Source of the DNA: Clostridia bacterium
GTDB taxonomy: Bacteria > Bacillota > Clostridia > Oscillospirales > CAG-382
Length of the DNA: 52,717 nt
Direction of reading: 5' to 3'
NCBI GenBank assembly: GCA_017549365.1
Contig: JAFYUZ010000013.1
Location: 1 to 52,717, forward strand
This document shows positions 50,207-52,717 of this stretch, piece after piece; positions within the stretch are counted from its first letter, which is position 1, and every line of letters starts with the position of its first letter. The notes beneath the pieces are model-generated. The model ran no database searches. It worked only from the letters and a program-made list of their open reading frames with translations, and was not told the origin of the DNA. Made by a program: the position numbers and the translations under genes.

Positions 50207-50235
50207 ATTATATCATATACCGGGCTTTTTTTCAA
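50207..50235 (-). promoter_or_regulatory. Extended -10 promoter of the second SLH gene
   Basis: Minus-strand TTGAAA (50230-50235), 17-nt spacer ending TGA, TATAAT (50207-50212). Confidence 0.83.
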
Positions 50236-50246
50236 TAAAAATAATC

Positions 50247-50263
50247 TGTGACATCCGACAAAA
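50247..50263. promoter_or_regulatory. Motif shared with the upstream region of SLH paralogue A
   Basis: TGTGACATCCGACAAAA matches 15 of 17 bases of the palindrome at 12474-12490 and lies 12 nt upstream of the -35 box. Confidence 0.45.
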
Positions 50264-50290
50264 ACGCACTCCATTTTTATGCTTAATAAA

Positions 50291-50319
50291 CAAAGATCTC
50301 CCGTGTCGGGAGATCTTTG
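50291..50319 (-). terminator. Terminator of the aconitase-isocitrate dehydrogenase operon
   Basis: 13-bp stem CAAAGATCTCCCG / CGGGAGATCTTTG with TGT loop; on the minus side followed by TTTATT. Confidence 0.85.
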
Positions 50320-50326
50320 TGATATA

Positions 50327-51541
50327 TCAAAGAGAAGCTTCAAGATTTTTTCTGATCGAAGCAATAAAATCTGCGGAATTTACGGCTTTCACTTCGTAGC
50401 CTTCGCTGACAAGACCCACAAGGTCTTTTGTCATGATACCCGAATCAAGGGTTGCGATGCACGCTTTTTCGAGCTTGTCGGCAAAATCGCAAAGATCGCA
50501 AAGTCCGTCGAGCTCGCCTCTTTTTCTCAACGCGCCCGTCCAGGCAAAAATTGTTGCCATGGGGTTTGTGGAGGTCTCTTCGCCCTTGAGATAGCGGTAG
50601 TAATGACGGGTTACTGTACCGTGTGCCGCTTCATACTCGTACTTTCCGTCGGGAGAAACAAGCACCGAGGTCATCATCGCAAGCGAACCGAAGGCGGTGG
50701 AAACCATGTCGCTCATAACGTCGCCGTCATAGTTTTTGCACGCCCAGATATAGCCGCCGCGGCTTCTGATTACACGGGCAACGGCATCATCGATGAGGGT
50801 GTAGAAATATTCAATGCCAAGTTCTTCAAACTTTGCCTTGTACTCTTTTTCGTAGATCTCTTCAAAAATAAGCTTGAAGGTCTGGTCATACTTTTTGGAG
50901 ATGGTGTCCTTGGTGGAAAACCACAGATCCTGCTTTGTGTCAATGGCGTACTGGAAGCAGGAATGCGCAAACGATACGATCGACGAATCCTTGTTGTACT
51001 GGCCCTGAAGAACACCTGCACATTCAAAATCGTAAACAGTCTCGCGGAAGGTCTCGTTGCCGTCCTTGTCGGTGAAAACAAGTTCTGCCTTGCCCTCGCC
51101 CGGAACGCGGTATTCGGTGGATTTATATACGTCGCCGTATGCGTGACGGGCGATGGTGATGGGCTTTTCCCAGTTCTTTACAACGGGTTTTACCGAATCG
51201 ATGATGATAGGTGTGCGGAACACCGTGCCGTCAAGAATGGCGCGGATGGTGCCGTTGGGGCTCTTCCACATTTCGGAAAGGTTGTATTCTTCAACTCTCT
51301 GCTTGTTGGGGGTTATGGTGGCGCACTTTACCGCAACGCCGTATTTTTTTGCGGCGTATGCCGAATCGTAGGTAACCTTGTCCTTTGTCTTTTCGCGTTC
51401 TTCAAGACCGAGGTCATAATATTCTGTTTTCAGATCAACAAAAGGAAGAATAAGCTCGTCCTTTATCATCTTCCACAGAATTCTTGTCATTTCGTCGCCG
51501 TCCATTTCGACAAGCGGCGTTTTCATCTGTATCTTTGCCAT
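50327..51541 (-). CDS. icd: NADP-dependent isocitrate dehydrogenase (eukaryote-like subfamily II)
   Basis: Converts isocitrate to 2-oxoglutarate and CO2. The 404-residue protein shows subfamily II features: [15 protein letters not shown] at the N-terminus, [35 protein letters not shown] for substrate binding, and [13 protein letters not shown]. Short monomer length excludes the 740-residue monomeric type. It supplies 2-oxoglutarate for glutamate and hence for the IlvE transamination in this window. AAAGGAG precedes ATG 51541, and only two bases separate it from the aconitase stop. Confidence 0.96.
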   Translation of the reverse strand: MAKIQMKTPLVEMDGDEMTRILWKMIKDELILPFVDLKTEYYDLGLEEREKTKDKVTYDSAYAAKKYGVAVKCATITPNKQRVEEYNLSEMWKSPNGTIRAILDGTVFRTPIIIDSVKPVVKNWEKPITIARHAYGDVYKSTEYRVPGEGKAELVFTDKDGNETFRETVYDFECAGVLQGQYNKDSSIVSFAHSCFQYAIDTKQDLWFSTKDTISKKYDQTFKLIFEEIYEKEYKAKFEELGIEYFYTLIDDAVARVIRSRGGYIWACKNYDGDVMSDMVSTAFGSLAMMTSVLVSPDGKYEYEAAHGTVTRHYYRYLKGEETSTNPMATIFAWTGALRKRGELDGLCDLCDFADKLEKACIATLDSGIMTKDLVGLVSEGYEVKAVNSADFIASIRKNLEASL

Positions 51542-51543
51542 TT

Positions 51544-52717
51544 TTATTCTCCTTTCGTGTAACCAAGAAGTCCGCCTGCCTTAAGTATTGCCTTCTGGCG
51601 GTCGGTGAACGAGCAGGTGAGCTTTACACAAATATTCTTTGTCTTGTCGCAAAGGGTGATCTTACCCGAATCCATGCCCTCAAAAATTCCTTCCATGCAG
51701 AGCTCATCGTTCTGATCGAGCTTGTCGTAATCATCGGGGTTTTCAAAAGTAAGGGGCATGATGCCTGCGTTGATGAGGTTTGCGGCGTGAATTCTTGCAA
51801 AAGATTTTGCAATGACCGCGCGCACGCCGAGATAAAGCGGAACAAGCGCCGCATGCTCACGCGACGAGCCCTGACCGTAGTTTGAACCGCCTATGATAAA
51901 GCTGCTGCCTGCCGCCTTGGCGTTTTCGGGGAATTTTTCATCGCAAACTGTGAAGCAGAACTGCGAAAGGAAAGGAATGTTGGAACGATAAGGCAAAATC
52001 TTCGCTCCCGCGGGCATGATGTGGTCGGTGGTGATGTTATCACCGACTTTAAGCACAAGCTTTGCCGAAATTTCGTCTGTTACGGGATGCGAATCGGGGA
52101 AAGGCTTGATATTGGGACCGCGCTTTACCTCAAGGGATTTTGCCACATCGGCAGTTGCAGGCTCGATAACCGCACTGTCGTCGATGGCATATTTTTCGGG
52201 AATGCTGATAACGGGGGCATCACCCAGCTTTCTGGGATCTGTGATCTTTCCGAAAACTGCTGCCGCAACCGCCGTTTCGGGAGAAACAAGGTATACGTTT
52301 CCGTCCTTGGTGCCGCTTCTGCCGAGGAAGTTGCGGTTGAAGGTACGCAAGCTCACACCTGCGGAATTCGGCGAAAAGCCCATGCCGATGCAAGGGCCGC
52401 AGGCACATTCAAGAAGACGTGCGCCCGAAGCAAGAATGTCGCCCAAAGCACCGCTCTGTGCAAGCATCGAAAGCACCTGCTTTGAACCGGGAGAGATAGA
52501 AAGGCTGACCGAAGGATCAATGGTTCTGCCCTTCAAAAGAGCCGCAACCTTAAGCATATCCGAAAGAGACGAGTTTGTGCACGAGCCGATGCAGACCTGG
52601 TCGACCTTCGTGTCAAGAGTCTTTACCGCAACTACGTTGTCAGGACTGTGAGGACACGCTATAAGCGGCTCGAGCTCTGAAAGGTCAATATCTATAACTT
52701 TGTCATATACTGCGTCC
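51544..52717 (-). CDS. Aconitate hydratase, N-terminus beyond window edge
   Basis: C-terminal 390 residues of an aconitase, open to the right edge (first full codon at 52716). The [4Fe-4S] ligands are visible in [11 protein letters not shown] and [15 protein letters not shown], followed by [18 protein letters not shown], the swivel-domain [14 protein letters not shown] and [16 protein letters not shown]. It ends LGYTKGE. The shape and domain lengths suggest the shorter bacterial type of about 640 residues, but the start cannot be seen. Citrate to isocitrate, feeding the dehydrogenase gene two bases downstream. Confidence 0.95.
   Translation of the reverse strand, partial: DAVYDKVIDIDLSELEPLIACPHSPDNVVAVKTLDTKVDQVCIGSCTNSSLSDMLKVAALLKGRTIDPSVSLSISPGSKQVLSMLAQSGALGDILASGARLLECACGPCIGMGFSPNSAGVSLRTFNRNFLGRSGTKDGNVYLVSPETAVAAAVFGKITDPRKLGDAPVISIPEKYAIDDSAVIEPATADVAKSLEVKRGPNIKPFPDSHPVTDEISAKLVLKVGDNITTDHIMPAGAKILPYRSNIPFLSQFCFTVCDEKFPENAKAAGSSFIIGGSNYGQGSSREHAALVPLYLGVRAVIAKSFARIHAANLINAGIMPLTFENPDDYDKLDQNDELCMEGIFEGMDSGKITLCDKTKNICVKLTCSFTDRQKAILKAGGLLGYTKGE

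Overview
The window reads as a chromosomal segment of an uncultured, strictly anaerobic Clostridia-type Bacillota, probably from an animal gut or rumen. The evidence is the ctsR-mcsA-mcsB-clpC heat-shock order, a class III (NrdDG) ribonucleotide reductase, a ferredoxin-dependent 2-oxoacid oxidoreductase, SLH-anchored surface proteins, strong AGGAGG-type ribosome binding sites and sigma-A promoters, many with an extended -10. I see no tRNA, rRNA, CRISPR array, transposase, integrase or phage gene. Species-level assignment is not possible from the sequence alone.

Layout. 1-4724 (minus): CtsR regulon operon with a double set of CtsR operators and a small upstream gene; clpC runs off the left edge. 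4854-9477: a VanY-type peptidase (plus), a coupled pair for a sialidase-like propeller and an NAL/DHDPS-type lyase (minus), and an AraC regulator divergent from that pair. 9508-10079: a deletion remnant of nfnAB. 10297-12427: a propeller-type putative glycosidase and a CarD-family regulator preceded by a structured leader. 12608-15973: a large SLH/beta-helix surface protein, whose close paralogue lies inverted at 46781-50158. 16035-20548: coupled Gfo/Idh, DegT and ceramidase-like genes (minus) and a divergent SGNH/SASA esterase (plus). 20586-24645 (minus): nrdG-nrdD-trxB behind two NrdR boxes. 24915-28210 (minus): a GntR/ABC ATPase/permease operon. 28477-31753 (plus): antiporter, PHP phosphatase and EutH. 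31829-34618: a sialidase-like propeller plus HpcH/HpaI aldolase, divergent from a second AraC regulator across a TTGCAA palindrome. 34657-35658 (minus): a PHP hydrolase. 35809-42836 (plus): an eight-gene branched-chain operon. 42840-46716: PHP, EEP and DUF308 genes (minus), then a nucleoside-hydrolase-like gene and a ZIP transporter (plus). 50327-52717 (minus): aconitase (cut by the right edge) and NADP-isocitrate dehydrogenase.

The most striking locus is 35809-42836. A consensus promoter drives a 38-codon leader peptide with 10 isoleucines, a tandem hairpin ending in an intrinsic terminator, and then ilvE, a P-loop NTPase, four subunits of a VOR-type 2-oxoacid:ferredoxin oxidoreductase, an XRE-cupin regulator and an AMP-forming acyl-CoA synthetase. 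The gene set can run in either direction. Control by an amino-acid-starvation attenuator argues for synthesis: branched-chain fatty acid to acyl-CoA, reductive carboxylation with reduced ferredoxin, then transamination to Val/Ile/Leu. This route is known biochemically from rumen anaerobes; pairing it with leader-peptide attenuation in a Clostridia-type genome is what deserves checking.

A second theme is carbohydrate and sialic-acid-like chemistry: two Asp-box propellers without signal peptides, two class I/II aldolase-type enzymes, a SASA-type esterase, a sugar aminotransferase/oxidoreductase pair, two AraC regulators and two secreted SLH/beta-helix proteins. The substrates cannot be read from the sequence.
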